Part shown: one piece after another, positions 40,733 to 52,434 of the stretch
How the letters are laid out: each line of letters begins with the position of its first letter
Numbering within the stretch: position 1 is the stretch's first letter
From: Maricaulis sp048270265
GTDB taxonomy: Bacteria > Pseudomonadota > Alphaproteobacteria > Caulobacterales > Maricaulaceae
Direction: 5' to 3'
NCBI RefSeq assembly: GCF_048270265.1
Contig: NZ_JBLWTD010000010.1
Span: 39,764-103,763, forward strand
DNA: 64,000 nt
Notes under the pieces: model-generated
Told to the model about the DNA's origin: nothing
The model's database searches: none
What the model saw: the letters and a program-made list of their open reading frames with translations, nothing else
Translations under genes and position numbers: made by a program

Positions 40733-41202
40733 TTCCAGCCCGGCCGCGCCACCATCAGGCCGAAGATCGCGATCAGGGCGATAAAGGCTGGCCAGCCGAG
40801 AATGAACCAGATCCGCATCAGGCGGTGAACGCGGTCGGGGACAGCCTCCCCGGCCGCAACCGCGTCCGTCATCAGCCGGCGCACCTTGAGCTGGATCCAC
40901 ACCACCGGCAGCCAGCAGGCCCCGATGAAAAGGTAGAGCCCGTAGCTGATCAGGAGCCATGGCGCCGTCAGGGGCCAGCCAGCCAGATGCGCCAGTGCGA
41001 TACCGGTCAGGGGCTGGGCGATGACGGCGGTGGTGGTGAAGACCCAGTCGGCGAGCACCACATGTTTCGCCGCCAGCGCGAAGCCCGGCACATCACCGGA
41101 GCGCCAGGCCATCAGCATGAAGAAGGCAATCGCCGCGCCGGACCCGAACAACACGCCGGAGGAGAGGATGTGGGTGGTCTTGACGATCCAGTACAGCTCC
41201 AT
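40729..41202 (-). CDS. DUF2269 membrane protein
   Basis: A 157-residue DUF2269 protein with four predicted helices: starts MELYWIVKTTHILSSGVLFG, a family hallmark (KxxHxxxxxxxxG), then FALAAKHVVLADWVFTTTA and GWPAFIALIAIFGLMV at the end. The function is unknown; relatives are seen next to SDR-DoxX genes. Here its ATG overlaps by one base the stop of the SDR-DoxX gene (TGATG), so the two are coupled. Confidence 0.88.
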   Translation of the reverse strand: MELYWIVKTTHILSSGVLFGSGAAIAFFMLMAWRSGDVPGFALAAKHVVLADWVFTTTAVIAQPLTGIALAHLAGWPLTAPWLLISYGLYLFIGACWLPVVWIQLKVRRLMTDAVAAGEAVPDRVHRLMRIWFILGWPAFIALIAIFGLMVARPGWN

Positions 41203-42497
41203 CAGCGCTCATCCTCGGTGGCCGCGATCATCAGGGCGAGCGCCATCATCGGGAAGACTTTCAGGATCGGCCCCAGCGCGTCGGCCCACAGGCCCGGCAG
41301 GGTGAGGCTCAGCGCGAGGATATAGGCGAAGGTGCCGGCGATCATGATCGCCGCGATCCAGCGCACCCGCCATTTGGCCACCATGGCCAGCCCCATGGCG
41401 ATGTCGAAGGCTGAACCGAACCAGAGCAGGAAAGCCTGCATCGCCGGGCTGTAGCCGGCGGCCTGCAGCACGGAATAGGCGTGGTCATGAGCGATCGTCA
41501 GGGAAAGGATCCCCGTCGCCAGCCAGTAGAGCCCCAGCACCCAGCGCGCGATCGGACGGGCAAAGCCGAGACGGGCATGCCAGCGATCCTGCAGGCCGGC
41601 CGGCGCGCTGGCGAGATACTCGTCAAAGCCACGCGGCGTGTGGCCCGTCGCGGCGAGCCAGGCCGAGGGATCGCCCTCGACATCGAAATCGAGTTGTTTC
41701 AGCGCCGTCGTGCGCATCGAGGTGCGCACGCCGATCCAGCCGAGCAGGTCGCCAAAGGCGAAGGCCGGCGCTGCCAGCCAGCGCGGCACATGCCAGATCC
41801 GCGTCTTGCCGAAACCGAGCCAGTGGCGATAGCCGCGCACCAGCTCGTCCATGCTGACCCGTTGCGGGCCGCCGACATCCCAGCTCACCCGCGACGGCGC
41901 ACCGGGCTGCAGCAATTCACTGACCGCCGCGCCCAGATCCTCGGCACCGATCGGGCGGAAGACCTGCTCACCGCCGACCAGCGGCGTGAGCCAGGGAATA
42001 CCGCACAGCGCCCGCACCAGGGCGGTGCCGCCATAGACATTACGCGCGATTACCAGCGAGGGACGCAGGATCACCCAGTCGAGATCGAGTGCCTCGAGCG
42101 CTGCCTCGCCATCCTGCTTGTCACGGGCATAGGCCGAGCCGGAGGCCTCGTCGGCGCCGACGGCGGAGATGTGGATCACCCGCCTCACCCCGGCCTGTTC
42201 GCAGGCCTGGAACAGGGCTGCGGCGCCGTCGACATGGGCGGCGCGGCTATTGTCGCCGAGCCCGTCCTGCAGCACGCCGACGCAATTGATCACCGCATCC
42301 ACACCGTCCAGGCGTGGCTGCCAGTCGGCAACGCTGTCATGGCGGAAATCGCAGGCGATCCAGTCGAAATCGGGGGCGCGGCGGGCCGCTTGCACGATAT
42401 CACGCCCGGCGGCCAGCACATGATGGCCCGATGCGTGAAGCTGCGCGGCGAGATGCGATCCGATAAACCCGGATGCGCCCGTGATCAGGATATTCAT
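41202..42497 (-). CDS. NAD(P)-binding SDR protein fused to a DoxX-like membrane domain
   Basis: Two-domain protein of 431 residues. Residues 1-290 are an atypical extended SDR (ITGASGFIGSHLAAQL for the dinucleotide loop, CVGVLQDG, VRRVIHISAVGADE, YARDKQDGEAAL with the YxxxK-like Tyr and Lys, LRPSLVIARN). Residues 305-430 contain four hydrophobic helices of a DoxX-like domain (LGLYWLATGILSL, AFLLWFGSAFDIAMGLAMV). The family is found with DUF2269 partners. Possibly membrane-bound redox or quinone chemistry; no experiment known to me. Confidence 0.88.
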   Translation of the reverse strand: MNILITGASGFIGSHLAAQLHASGHHVLAAGRDIVQAARRAPDFDWIACDFRHDSVADWQPRLDGVDAVINCVGVLQDGLGDNSRAAHVDGAAALFQACEQAGVRRVIHISAVGADEASGSAYARDKQDGEAALEALDLDWVILRPSLVIARNVYGGTALVRALCGIPWLTPLVGGEQVFRPIGAEDLGAAVSELLQPGAPSRVSWDVGGPQRVSMDELVRGYRHWLGFGKTRIWHVPRWLAAPAFAFGDLLGWIGVRTSMRTTALKQLDFDVEGDPSAWLAATGHTPRGFDEYLASAPAGLQDRWHARLGFARPIARWVLGLYWLATGILSLTIAHDHAYSVLQAAGYSPAMQAFLLWFGSAFDIAMGLAMVAKWRVRWIAAIMIAGTFAYILALSLTLPGLWADALGPILKVFPMMALALMIAATEDER

Positions 42498-42545
42498 CGC
42501 CCCGCGATCCCTCTCGGCCGCCTGCGGGCCGCCGCCATGCCCTGC

Positions 42546-43238
42546 CTATTGCTGTGCGGCCTGCGAGCCTTCACGCAAGCGCGCCAGATTGGCGCTCATA
42601 TTATTGCTGATCGCCGCGCGCAGCGACGGCCAGACACCCTCGACCTTGAGCCATTCCTCACCCGGCATGGCAGCCGAATTGACCGCCGCCAGATAGGCGG
42701 CATTGCCGAAGGAACAGGCCCACCAGGGCGATGCCTGGCTGGTGAAGATCTCGTCCGACGCGACCACCGCGGCAAGCGCGGCCTCGAGCCGGGCCGGATC
42801 GGAGCTCATCAACTGGTGAACCGCCGGTCCGGCCTGTTCGGAGGCGGCGGCGACAACGCCGAGCGCCGTCGGATCGACACAGCGCGAGGCGTCATAGATC
42901 GAGCGTGCCCGGGCGAGGAAATAGGCCTGCAGCGCCCGGTCCGGGTCGGTATCGACGATCATGCGCGCGTATTCGAACAGGAAGATCGGCTGATTGACAT
43001 CACGCCGCTCCCACAATTGCTGCGCGATGGCCGGAGCCTGTTCCGGGTCCGCACCACGCAGCGCCGCCAGTGTCACAAGCACATTGCCCCAAGCCGCATC
43101 ACCGATGACGTAGCGGGATTCCGTGCCGTCCCCCTCCACCGCCATGATTTCGGGGTGGCGCATATTGGCATTCTCGCCCTGCGCCCAGGCGGGCGCGGCC
43201 AGCACGAGGCCAAGCAGAAACAGGACCATGTGACGCAT
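42546..43238 (-). CDS. Secreted protein of unknown function
   Basis: A 230-residue protein I cannot assign. The signal peptide ends APAWAQ. The mature part is helical, with alternating Ala/Arg helices (AWGNVLVTLAAL, APAIAQQLWERR, ALQAYFLARARSIYDASRC) reminiscent of TPR or Sel1-like repeats, and two cysteines (SRC, WWAC). GAGGAG lies 6 bp before the ATG at 43236-43238, better spaced than the ATG at 43242-43244, which it touches. Stands alone between the SDR gene and ssb. Confidence 0.75.
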   Translation of the reverse strand: MRHMVLFLLGLVLAAPAWAQGENANMRHPEIMAVEGDGTESRYVIGDAAWGNVLVTLAALRGADPEQAPAIAQQLWERRDVNQPIFLFEYARMIVDTDPDRALQAYFLARARSIYDASRCVDPTALGVVAAASEQAGPAVHQLMSSDPARLEAALAAVVASDEIFTSQASPWWACSFGNAAYLAAVNSAAMPGEEWLKVEGVWPSLRAAISNNMSANLARLREGSQAAQQ

Positions 43239-43274
43239 TTTCATCTCCTCGCCCCCCGGCCGCAGCGTTGCCGC

Positions 43275-43757
43275 CTAGAACGGGATTTCGTCATCCATGT
43301 CGGCGCTGCGGAAATCTTCCTTCGGCGCATCGACCGAACGTTGCGGTGAACGCTCGCTGGAGTCGAAGCTGCCGCCACCGCCGCCATAGGAACCGCCGCC
43401 CTCGCCCTTGGAATCGAGCATTTGCAATTCGCCGCGATATTTCTGAAGCACGATCTCGGTATTGTATTTGTCGACGCCGTTCTGGTCAGTCCATTTGCGG
43501 GTCTGCAGCGCGCCTTCGATATAAACCTTGGCGCCCTTCTTGAGATAATTGTCGGCGACCTTGGCGAGCTGGTCGTTGAAAATCACGACGCTGTGCCATT
43601 CGGTCTTCTCGCGGCGTTCGCCGGAGGTCTTGTCGCGCCAGCTTTCCGAGGTCGCGATGCGCAAATTGCACACCGGATCGCCATTCGGCAGACGCCGGGT
43701 CTCGGGATCCTTGCCCAGATTACCAACCAGAATGACCTTGTTTACAGATCCCGCCAT
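43275..43757 (-). CDS. ssb: Single-stranded DNA-binding protein
   Basis: Homotetrameric ssDNA-binding protein used in replication and repair, 160 residues. OB fold: VNKVILVGNLGKDPE, LRIATSESWRDK, GERREKTEWHSVVIFN, AKVYIEGALQTRKWTD, YNTEIVLQ. A Gly/Ser-rich linker ends with the acidic tip DMDDEIPF that recruits partner proteins. ATG 43755-43757 has GGAG 8 bp upstream. A LexA box (43807-43821) is 50 bp before the start, so induction by DNA damage is expected. Confidence 0.97.
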   Translation of the reverse strand: MAGSVNKVILVGNLGKDPETRRLPNGDPVCNLRIATSESWRDKTSGERREKTEWHSVVIFNDQLAKVADNYLKKGAKVYIEGALQTRKWTDQNGVDKYNTEIVLQKYRGELQMLDSKGEGGGSYGGGGGSFDSSERSPQRSVDAPKEDFRSADMDDEIPF

Positions 43758-43806
43758 CGCCCATTCTCCATGTTTTTGTTGCACGGCTTGTGCGCCGGGC
43801 CAATTT

Positions 43807-43821
43807 GTTCACATTCTGTTC
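43807..43821. promoter_or_regulatory. LexA (SOS) box upstream of ssb
   Basis: GTTC (43807-43810), seven bases, GTTC (43818-43821): a perfect alphaproteobacterial LexA direct repeat. It is 50 bp upstream of the ssb start and in the promoter zone. Confidence 0.8.
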
Positions 43822-43967
43822 CACAGGTCAATTCTGCCCGCGAGTCGGGGCGATTTGAACGGAGTGGCGGCACAGAGTCCAGTCAGGCACGCCGCGCACC
43901 GTGGACGGAATACAGGCGGTGCCATCCTTCGCTGTCCACCCCTCGCAAGGCCGGTGGGAGAAACAAC

Positions 43968-43995
43968 TTGTGGTCGCCGTCATGGACAGGCTAAT
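43968..43995 (+). promoter_or_regulatory. Possible promoter of the lipoprotein pair
   Basis: TTGTGG (43968-43973) and GCTAAT (43990-43995) with 16 bp between resemble a Caulobacter-type housekeeping promoter (-10 GCTANA). It is 29 bp before the first lipoprotein start. Confidence 0.35.
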
Positions 43996-44024
43996 TTGGG
44001 GGCACTTTTCAAAGGGGAACCACC

Positions 44025-44543
44025 ATGTACAAATTTTTGATCGTGGCGCTTTGCGCCGCGGGGATGACGGCATGCGCATCGACGCCCAATCCGATCGCCG
44101 CAGAAACCCGGGCCAGCACCTATGTCACCGGGGCCGATCTGGTCTGGTCGGTCGACGATGCCGACGAGCAGGATGACAACGGCAATTACGCAGCCGGCCG
44201 GGAAGACCTGCTGGCACGGCTGGAAGCCGCTGTCGAAACCGAGTTTGCCCATTCACCCGCCGGCTCGCAGCCGGTCAGCTTCTCGATCGACATCAAGCGC
44301 TATAATCGCGTCAACGCACTGACCGGCAATATCATCGGCGGCAGCAATATGGTCATCGCCGACGTGTCCGTGATCGATGAGGACGGCAATGTGCTGGGCG
44401 TCTATGAGGATGTCACCGGCTACCACGCCAGCGGTGCCGGCATTATCGGCGCCATCGCCCAGGCGGCCATCCAGCCGGATATCGTCGGCATCATGAGCAA
44501 TTCCTTCGTCGCCGATCTGCGGCGCCGGTTCGATCGGGACTAG
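44025..44543 (+). CDS. Small lipoprotein of unknown function (pair, first)
   Basis: A 172-residue lipoprotein with lipobox GMTAC (Cys17). The mature domain alternates strands and helices (LVWSVDDAD, LLARLEAAVETEF, VSFSIDIKRYNRVNALTGNIIGG cited in parts, VIADVSVIDEDGNVLGVY). This pattern resembles DUF4410/DUF3313-like lipoproteins, but I am not certain. SD AGGGGAA is 7 bp before the ATG. The second lipoprotein gene starts 4 bp after its stop, so the two are an operon between ssb and uvrA. Confidence 0.8.
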   Translation: MYKFLIVALCAAGMTACASTPNPIAAETRASTYVTGADLVWSVDDADEQDDNGNYAAGREDLLARLEAAVETEFAHSPAGSQPVSFSIDIKRYNRVNALTGNIIGGSNMVIADVSVIDEDGNVLGVYEDVTGYHASGAGIIGAIAQAAIQPDIVGIMSNSFVADLRRRFDRD

Positions 44544-44547
44544 ACGC

Positions 44548-45273
44548 GTGAAACGTCTGGTTCTCGGGCTCACCCTCGCAGGTGTCGCGGCTTGTGCCGC
44601 GACACCTACGGGGCCCCTCAACCCCGACCTGTTCACGGTCAGCGGCCGCTACGCCCTGCCCCGTGCCGATACAGCCCGCTTTGCCGGCAGCCTGCGGGTT
44701 TCCGGCGTTGAACTGGCCCACGGCCTCGAGGCCTTCGATTACGATGCGATCGAATTCGACCAGACCGTCACGGCGGCGATTGGAAAATCGCTCGACAATT
44801 ACGGTTATGGCGGCAACGAGTCCGACGCACGGGTCGACCTGGACGTCCGCCTGTCACCGATTGAAATCGACCGCACGGACGAAGCGATCACGGCCCATGT
44901 CTCGCTCGACTTCCAGCCGACCGACAGCGATCCGTCCCTGCAATGCGCCGCCTACACATCGAATGCGCAATTCCACGCCCTGACCCCGGTCCATTCTGGC
45001 GGTGGCCAGCGCGCGGTCGGCGTGATCGCCGGTATCGGGCTGGCCTTTGTCGGCGTTGATGCCAGCACATTTGTCGTCGACCAGTTCACCAATGCCAGCC
45101 AGAACAATGCCGCGATCAATGCCGAGCTCGGCCATGCCCGCGGCGAAGGTGTGGCACCGCATGGCGAGCAGGCGGCCATCCGCTTCGCATCCACCTATGC
45201 CATCCAGCTGGCGATCGCCGATTACATCGCCCATCTGGGAGCCTGCGACGGCGCCGACACCCGGCCGCTCTGA
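44548..45273 (+). CDS. Lipoprotein of unknown function (pair, second)
   Basis: A 241-residue lipoprotein, lipobox VAAC (Cys16), start GTG 44548. The mature part has a DVRLSPIEIDRTDEAITAHV strand pattern, a hydrophobic segment AVGVIAGIGLAFVGVD that might be a loop or membrane-contacting helix, and a C-terminal helix (FASTYAIQLAIADYIAHL). Two cysteines. It is co-transcribed with 44025-44543, and the two may form an envelope complex. I do not recognise it. A hairpin (45270-45289) overlaps its stop. Confidence 0.78.
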   Translation: MKRLVLGLTLAGVAACAATPTGPLNPDLFTVSGRYALPRADTARFAGSLRVSGVELAHGLEAFDYDAIEFDQTVTAAIGKSLDNYGYGGNESDARVDLDVRLSPIEIDRTDEAITAHVSLDFQPTDSDPSLQCAAYTSNAQFHALTPVHSGGGQRAVGVIAGIGLAFVGVDASTFVVDQFTNASQNNAAINAELGHARGEGVAPHGEQAAIRFASTYAIQLAIADYIAHLGACDGADTRPL

Positions 45274-45289
45274 CGGTTTGAACCGTCAG
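45270..45289 (+). terminator. Hairpin at the end of the lipoprotein pair
   Basis: CTGACGGT (45270-45277) pairs with ACCGTCAG (45282-45289) around TTGA, overlapping the TGA stop. No T-run follows. A plausible transcription end before the uvrA promoter. Confidence 0.45.
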
Positions 45290-45365
45290 GGCGTAGCCGC
45301 CAGCCGCCCTCCCGCCACCGCTATGTCAGCATGCCACCGTTCTGCCGCTGGACGCGCAGGCCCTT

Positions 45366-45380
45366 GTTCTCTAAATGTTC
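45366..45380. promoter_or_regulatory. LexA (SOS) box upstream of uvrA
   Basis: GTTC (45366-45369), seven bases, GTTC (45377-45380). It lies 43 bp before the uvrA ATG. It overlaps an upstream in-frame ATG at 45375, so that ATG is not a likely start. Confidence 0.85.
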
Positions 45381-45422
45381 AGAACAACACCCGCCCGCAA
45401 ATTGGCAGACGAAAGACGATCC

Positions 45423-48295
<2,873 letters not shown>

Positions 48296-48299
<4 letters not shown>

Positions 48300-49156
48300 G
48301 GGGCTGGCGGGGCGGTGTGGTCTGGCTCGGCTGAATGCCGATGGAATTCCGGGCCGGCCTTGCGCGGCCGCCGTTCATGACGCCACACCATGTAACAGCC
48401 GGGCCCGAGCGAGAAGACGAGAATCGCCGTCAGGACGGGGCCGCCAATCCCGATGGCCAGAAGGACGGCCGGAAGCGACAGCATTCCGCCGGACGTTGCA
48501 GCAAGACTGCCCGCTCCAATCATCGACAGGATGCCGCCAAGCGTGAAAAGCGCTGCAAGCGAGATCACGGAGTTGACCGCCATGCTCGTCAGTGCGGGCC
48601 AAAAGACAAGTTCCGTTACCCGCCAGGCCTCGAACACAACAACCCGGCGCACGGAAACCGAATAGGCGGCGAGCGGCGCGATCCTCACGCTGACCCAGGT
48701 TGAAAGCGGCACCAGCAAGAGGCCCAGCACCGGAATCCGCGCCAGCGCGCGGACCGGGATCGCAATCAACCAGAATGCGAGCTGCCACAGCACCACCGAA
48801 GCGATCAACCGGCCTTCATCCGGGCCCAGACGCAAGGGCATTCCCGATGCAACTTCGTCCCGGACCAATGCCCGCAACCACATCGTCCAGACTGCCAGCA
48901 GGCTGAGCAGGAAGAACACGGCGAGGATGGCAGTCCAGCTGGTGGGGCGAAACCTTGGCTGCATGAGATCTGAGACTGGCTGTACGATCTCGATCGACTG
49001 GAGCGCCGCCGCCAGAAGCACGACAGGAAACAGCGACCAGAGAAAAAGTCGAACCGCCTGGCGCGGCCGGGCCCGGCAATAGAGCGGGACGTAGAAGACC
49101 GCCGTCTGGATCGAAAACGGTAACTTCGTACTCGACATCTGATGCCCGGACCTCAT
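48296..49156 (-). CDS. Polytopic membrane protein, array paralogue E
   Basis: Last gene of the membrane array. A 286-residue protein with about six hydrophobic helices and a soluble end. Residues near 190 (SVSVRRVVVFEAWRVTELVFW) align with the shared motif of the array (RK-x5-W-x2-SKG), but it has lost the Lys and SKG, so it is the most diverged copy. I choose ATG 49154-49156, as GGGAGG lies 8 bp upstream; a later ATG at 49138 is an alternative. Related in fold to GPDPase_memb/YciC-like membrane domains. Convergent with uvrA. Confidence 0.75.
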
Positions 49157-49245
49157 CTGGAATGCCTCCCGTCTGCCCCGATATGCCATGGCATTCTGGC
49201 ACCGATGCCGGAGACGGCAGCGCAATGATGCAGGCCGATGCGAGT

Positions 49246-50145
49246 TTAGCCGCCGGTTTCACCCCTGCCAACGCCCGGGGCGGGTGCGGCAGCGGGCACC
49301 GCCGCTTCCCGTTTATGCCCATCCCGGCCGGCCAATGCCGCTGTCGGACCGACCAGCAGGAAAACCAGCACGGTTTGCAGCGGGATCAAGAGCCAGACTG
49401 CACTGCCCTCGGGGTAGGTCGTCAGCACCGCGACAAATGCCGGATCCTGCCAAGAATAGACATCGGCGAGCGTGATGACCCGCCCGATCAGCTGCTGAGG
49501 CAGCATCGCGATTGGCACGGCAAGCAACACGCTGCAGAGCGCCAGATGCGCCCAGAACAGCTGCATCCCTGCGCCCTTCGAGGCACGCCAGCCTCCGAGA
49601 CGAAATTTGCGGTCCCGTATCGTGAGGGCAAAGCTGACGAAGAATCGCCCGAACACATAAAGCATGGCGGCGACACAGATCAGGAGGCCAATCATGATCA
49701 GCTCCGGGGCGAGCGCGCCAACCAGGCTGTCTGCGCTCGCCCTGGCAAGCTGCGCGATCAGCAACAGGATCATTCCGGCACTCACCAGCCCGATCAACCA
49801 GATCAGGAGATAGAGTCCGAGCAGGCGTAACTCGTCGAGACCGAGCTGCAGCGGCACATGCAGGCCCGGCTCATCGCGGAGATAGGCACGGTAGGCACCG
49901 GCGAGCAGGACGCAGTTGAACACCGCCGAGCCAGCCAACATGGCCAGAAAGGTGCCGATATCGGCGTGATGGGCCGACCCGAAATTCGAAAGGAATGCCG
50001 CGCTTTGCCCGGACATCACCCACAGGTAATTGCCGTAGGTCAGCAGCGACGCCGCAGCGATATAGGCGACCGTGCGCCCCGGCCGCCTGCCCAGCGTGCG
50101 GACGCCATGGATCAGCGCATCGAGAAAACGGAAGCGATCGGTCAC
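49246..50145 (-). CDS. Polytopic membrane protein, array paralogue D
   Basis: A 299-residue membrane protein, start GTG 50143-50145 after GGGGG. It begins TDRFRFLDALIHGVRTL, nearly the same as paralogue C (TERFRFFDALTYGIRTL). The family motif reads IRDRKFRLGGWRASKGAGMQ. Hydrophobic helices number about six, and a Pro/Ala tail ends in the cytosol. It follows a CPBP protease gene, as paralogue C does. Fold related to GPDPase_memb/YciC-type domains by the DRK...W..SKG pattern; function unknown. Confidence 0.8.
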   Translation of the reverse strand: MTDRFRFLDALIHGVRTLGRRPGRTVAYIAAASLLTYGNYLWVMSGQSAAFLSNFGSAHHADIGTFLAMLAGSAVFNCVLLAGAYRAYLRDEPGLHVPLQLGLDELRLLGLYLLIWLIGLVSAGMILLLIAQLARASADSLVGALAPELIMIGLLICVAAMLYVFGRFFVSFALTIRDRKFRLGGWRASKGAGMQLFWAHLALCSVLLAVPIAMLPQQLIGRVITLADVYSWQDPAFVAVLTTYPEGSAVWLLIPLQTVLVFLLVGPTAALAGRDGHKREAAVPAAAPAPGVGRGETGG

Positions 50146-50287
50146 GAAACCCCCAAGGCTCTGCCCTCAAGTCTGGCACATCCGCCTGCAGGCGCAAAGC
50201 ATGGACGCGCAACCTGAACTCCTGCCCCGGCGGAGCGGGCCGGCGCAATCAGGCTGAGCTTCGTCACCCTCCCGATGCGCCCGGGTT

Positions 50288-51283
50288 TCAGGGATTCCGG
50301 GCAAACCTGACGGGTTGCCGCCTCACGAGCTGGAGCAGGCCGAGCCCGACCAAAGCGAATACGATCGCGTCTGCCAGATCATACCCCGTCAGGGGGAGCC
50401 CGCCATCTTCCGGCATGCCGGAGGTCACATCGAGCGTTACACTCAGGATCTGCGACAACGATCCCGCCTCCGGGTCACTCAATCGGGGAAGCGAACTGCC
50501 CAGCATCAGCCACAAATTGAATCCGGCATGCATCCCTATCGCCCCGAACAGGGATTTCTGCACCATCGCCAACAAGCAAAAGGCGACGCCGGAAAAGCCC
50601 ATCGCGATCATCCAGAAACTGCCATAGGCAAGCCCGCCCCCGAACAGGTGGTAATGATAGGAGGCAAACAGCGCGCTGCTCAGCAGGATGCCCGGCGCCG
50701 CTCCCCAGCGCGCGGAAATCGCGGACAACAGCCATCCCCGAAAGACAACTTCCTCGGCTGCGGCGTAGATCGCGACCGCGGCGACGAAACAGGCGAGACG
50801 GACCAGATCAGCCGGCCCCAGACTGACAAGACTGCCAATGGCCTGAAATATCCACCAGCCGCCGCCATTGCCGGCGGGCGCTCCGGCGAACCAGCTGGCC
50901 ATGTCGCCCAGGACTCCGATCGCCAGACAAATCCCGATCCCGGCCAGCAGACCCTGCCCGACCTGGCGGCGCCACTGCGGGTCGACCAGCCCCAGTGAGG
51001 CAAGGCTCCGCCGTTCGAACCGGAGCCCCCAGGCGGTGAAGACTGCGATGGCGGTTATGGCGAGCAGGACCGTCCACATCATTTCGACAGCCAGGGTGAT
51101 GGTGGCCACCCCATTTGGCAATGCCGCAAGCCAGACAATCGTCGCCACGAAGACGACGCCCCCAAGGCCGAACATCAGCAGCAGGGGAGTGGCCCATCCC
51201 CAACTGCGCCGGGCGGTCGCCGGGACGCCATAGACCCACTCACCCTGGCGAAATACGCCCGACAATACGCTGATGACTTTCAA
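50288..51283 (-). CDS. CPBP-family intramembrane metalloprotease (array copy 2)
   Basis: CAAX/Abi-type protease of 331 residues with about eight helices. Catalytic motifs intact: AAEEVVFRGWL (EExxxR), FASYHYHLFGG (His) and GMHAGFNLWL (HxxxN/D). A helix pair before these carries GWGLRFERRSLASLGL, the usual interdomain loop. The start appears to be TTG 51281-51283 with AAGG upstream. It precedes paralogue D, mirroring the other CPBP-paralogue pair. Substrate unknown; peptide processing or self-immunity roles are known for the family. Confidence 0.88.
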   Translation of the reverse strand: MKVISVLSGVFRQGEWVYGVPATARRSWGWATPLLLMFGLGGVVFVATIVWLAALPNGVATITLAVEMMWTVLLAITAIAVFTAWGLRFERRSLASLGLVDPQWRRQVGQGLLAGIGICLAIGVLGDMASWFAGAPAGNGGGWWIFQAIGSLVSLGPADLVRLACFVAAVAIYAAAEEVVFRGWLLSAISARWGAAPGILLSSALFASYHYHLFGGGLAYGSFWMIAMGFSGVAFCLLAMVQKSLFGAIGMHAGFNLWLMLGSSLPRLSDPEAGSLSQILSVTLDVTSGMPEDGGLPLTGYDLADAIVFALVGLGLLQLVRRQPVRFARNP

Positions 51284-51418
51284 AACCTTGCGTCCATACC
51301 TGTACCATTCCCCCGTCGTGGCGGACGCTGCCTGCCACCTCTCCCTGATCCGGAACGCCAGCAGAAGAAAGTCGGCCGGTCCGGACGCGCGCCCGGCTAG
51401 CCCGACGCGGTGCCTGGC

Positions 51419-52372
51419 TCAGGCATCAGCCTCGGCGGCGGGCGGCGGCGCCGTGTCCGTCCCGGCGGCCGCACGCTTTCGCGCGTCCCAGTTGGCGACG
51501 GCAGCGGTCGGGCCGTAGAGCAGGAAAAGCAGCGTGGTCTGCAGCGGCACGGCGATGATCAGCCAATGGCCATAGGGATTGATCATCGAGGCCGCCATCT
51601 GGTCCGTGTCCGGCATGACGCCCGGCTGGGTGACCCCGGAAAGCGCCGTTTCCATCAGCCCGGGCGCGAGCAGGAACTGGCTGGTCATCATCACGATGTA
51701 GATCACGACATGCGCCCAGAGGAGCTGCATGCCGGCCCCTTTCGACGCCGTCCAGCCATCAAGGCTGATCTTGCGATCGCGAATAACCAGGGCGAAACCG
51801 ACACTGGCGCGGCCCATGATATAGCCCAGCACGAGCATCATCGGGATCATCACGAAGATGCCGACAAGCCCGCCGATCAGGCCCGCCTGGGACGGATCGC
51901 CACCGCCGGAACCCAGCAGGGGCGCGAGCAGGAGGGTGAAGACGAGGATGAGAATGAACATGGCGATGGCAGCCGCGATCATGACACCAACCATCATGCC
52001 GAGCAGGATCAGGTAGAAGCCGAATGTGCGGAACTCGTCCGCACCGAACTGGAGCGGCAGGCTGAGCGCGGGCTGCTCGCGGACATAGACGCGGTAGGCG
52101 CCGGCGATCAGCACACAGCCGGCAATCATGGACACGCCCATAATTGCCGCGAAATACCCGCCATAACTGGAGAAATCGCCCTGGGCCATGTCCATGGTCG
52201 CGTTCATATAGCCGGTGAAGAAGGCGATCCCGGCATCAGACTGGGCCCAGAAATAATAGCCAAAGCTCAGCAGTGTGACGACGCCGATATAGGACAGCGC
52301 CCGTGCCGGCCGCCAAAACAGCGTGCGGATGCCATAGGTCAGCGCGTCAAAAAAACGAAAACGTTCGGTCAT
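51419..52372 (-). CDS. Polytopic membrane protein, array paralogue C
   Basis: A 317-residue membrane protein. ATG 52370-52372 follows a GGGGGAATC ribosome site; an upstream extension of 78 residues is Gly/Arg-rich and not genuine. About six helices, with an extra Met/Ile-rich insertion (about 110-170) compared with paralogue D. Shared motif IRDRKISLDGWTASKGAGMQLLWAH. Its tail is a Pro/Ala cytosolic end. Together with the CPBP gene upstream (52435) it forms one of two CPBP-paralogue units. Confidence 0.8.
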   Translation of the reverse strand: MTERFRFFDALTYGIRTLFWRPARALSYIGVVTLLSFGYYFWAQSDAGIAFFTGYMNATMDMAQGDFSSYGGYFAAIMGVSMIAGCVLIAGAYRVYVREQPALSLPLQFGADEFRTFGFYLILLGMMVGVMIAAAIAMFILILVFTLLLAPLLGSGGGDPSQAGLIGGLVGIFVMIPMMLVLGYIMGRASVGFALVIRDRKISLDGWTASKGAGMQLLWAHVVIYIVMMTSQFLLAPGLMETALSGVTQPGVMPDTDQMAASMINPYGHWLIIAVPLQTTLLFLLYGPTAAVANWDARKRAAAGTDTAPPPAAEADA

Positions 52373-52434
52373 GATTCCCCCCCAGGTTCTGGACGCAGTC
52401 TGCACCTCGCGCCGAAAACGCACAATGCCCCGAC

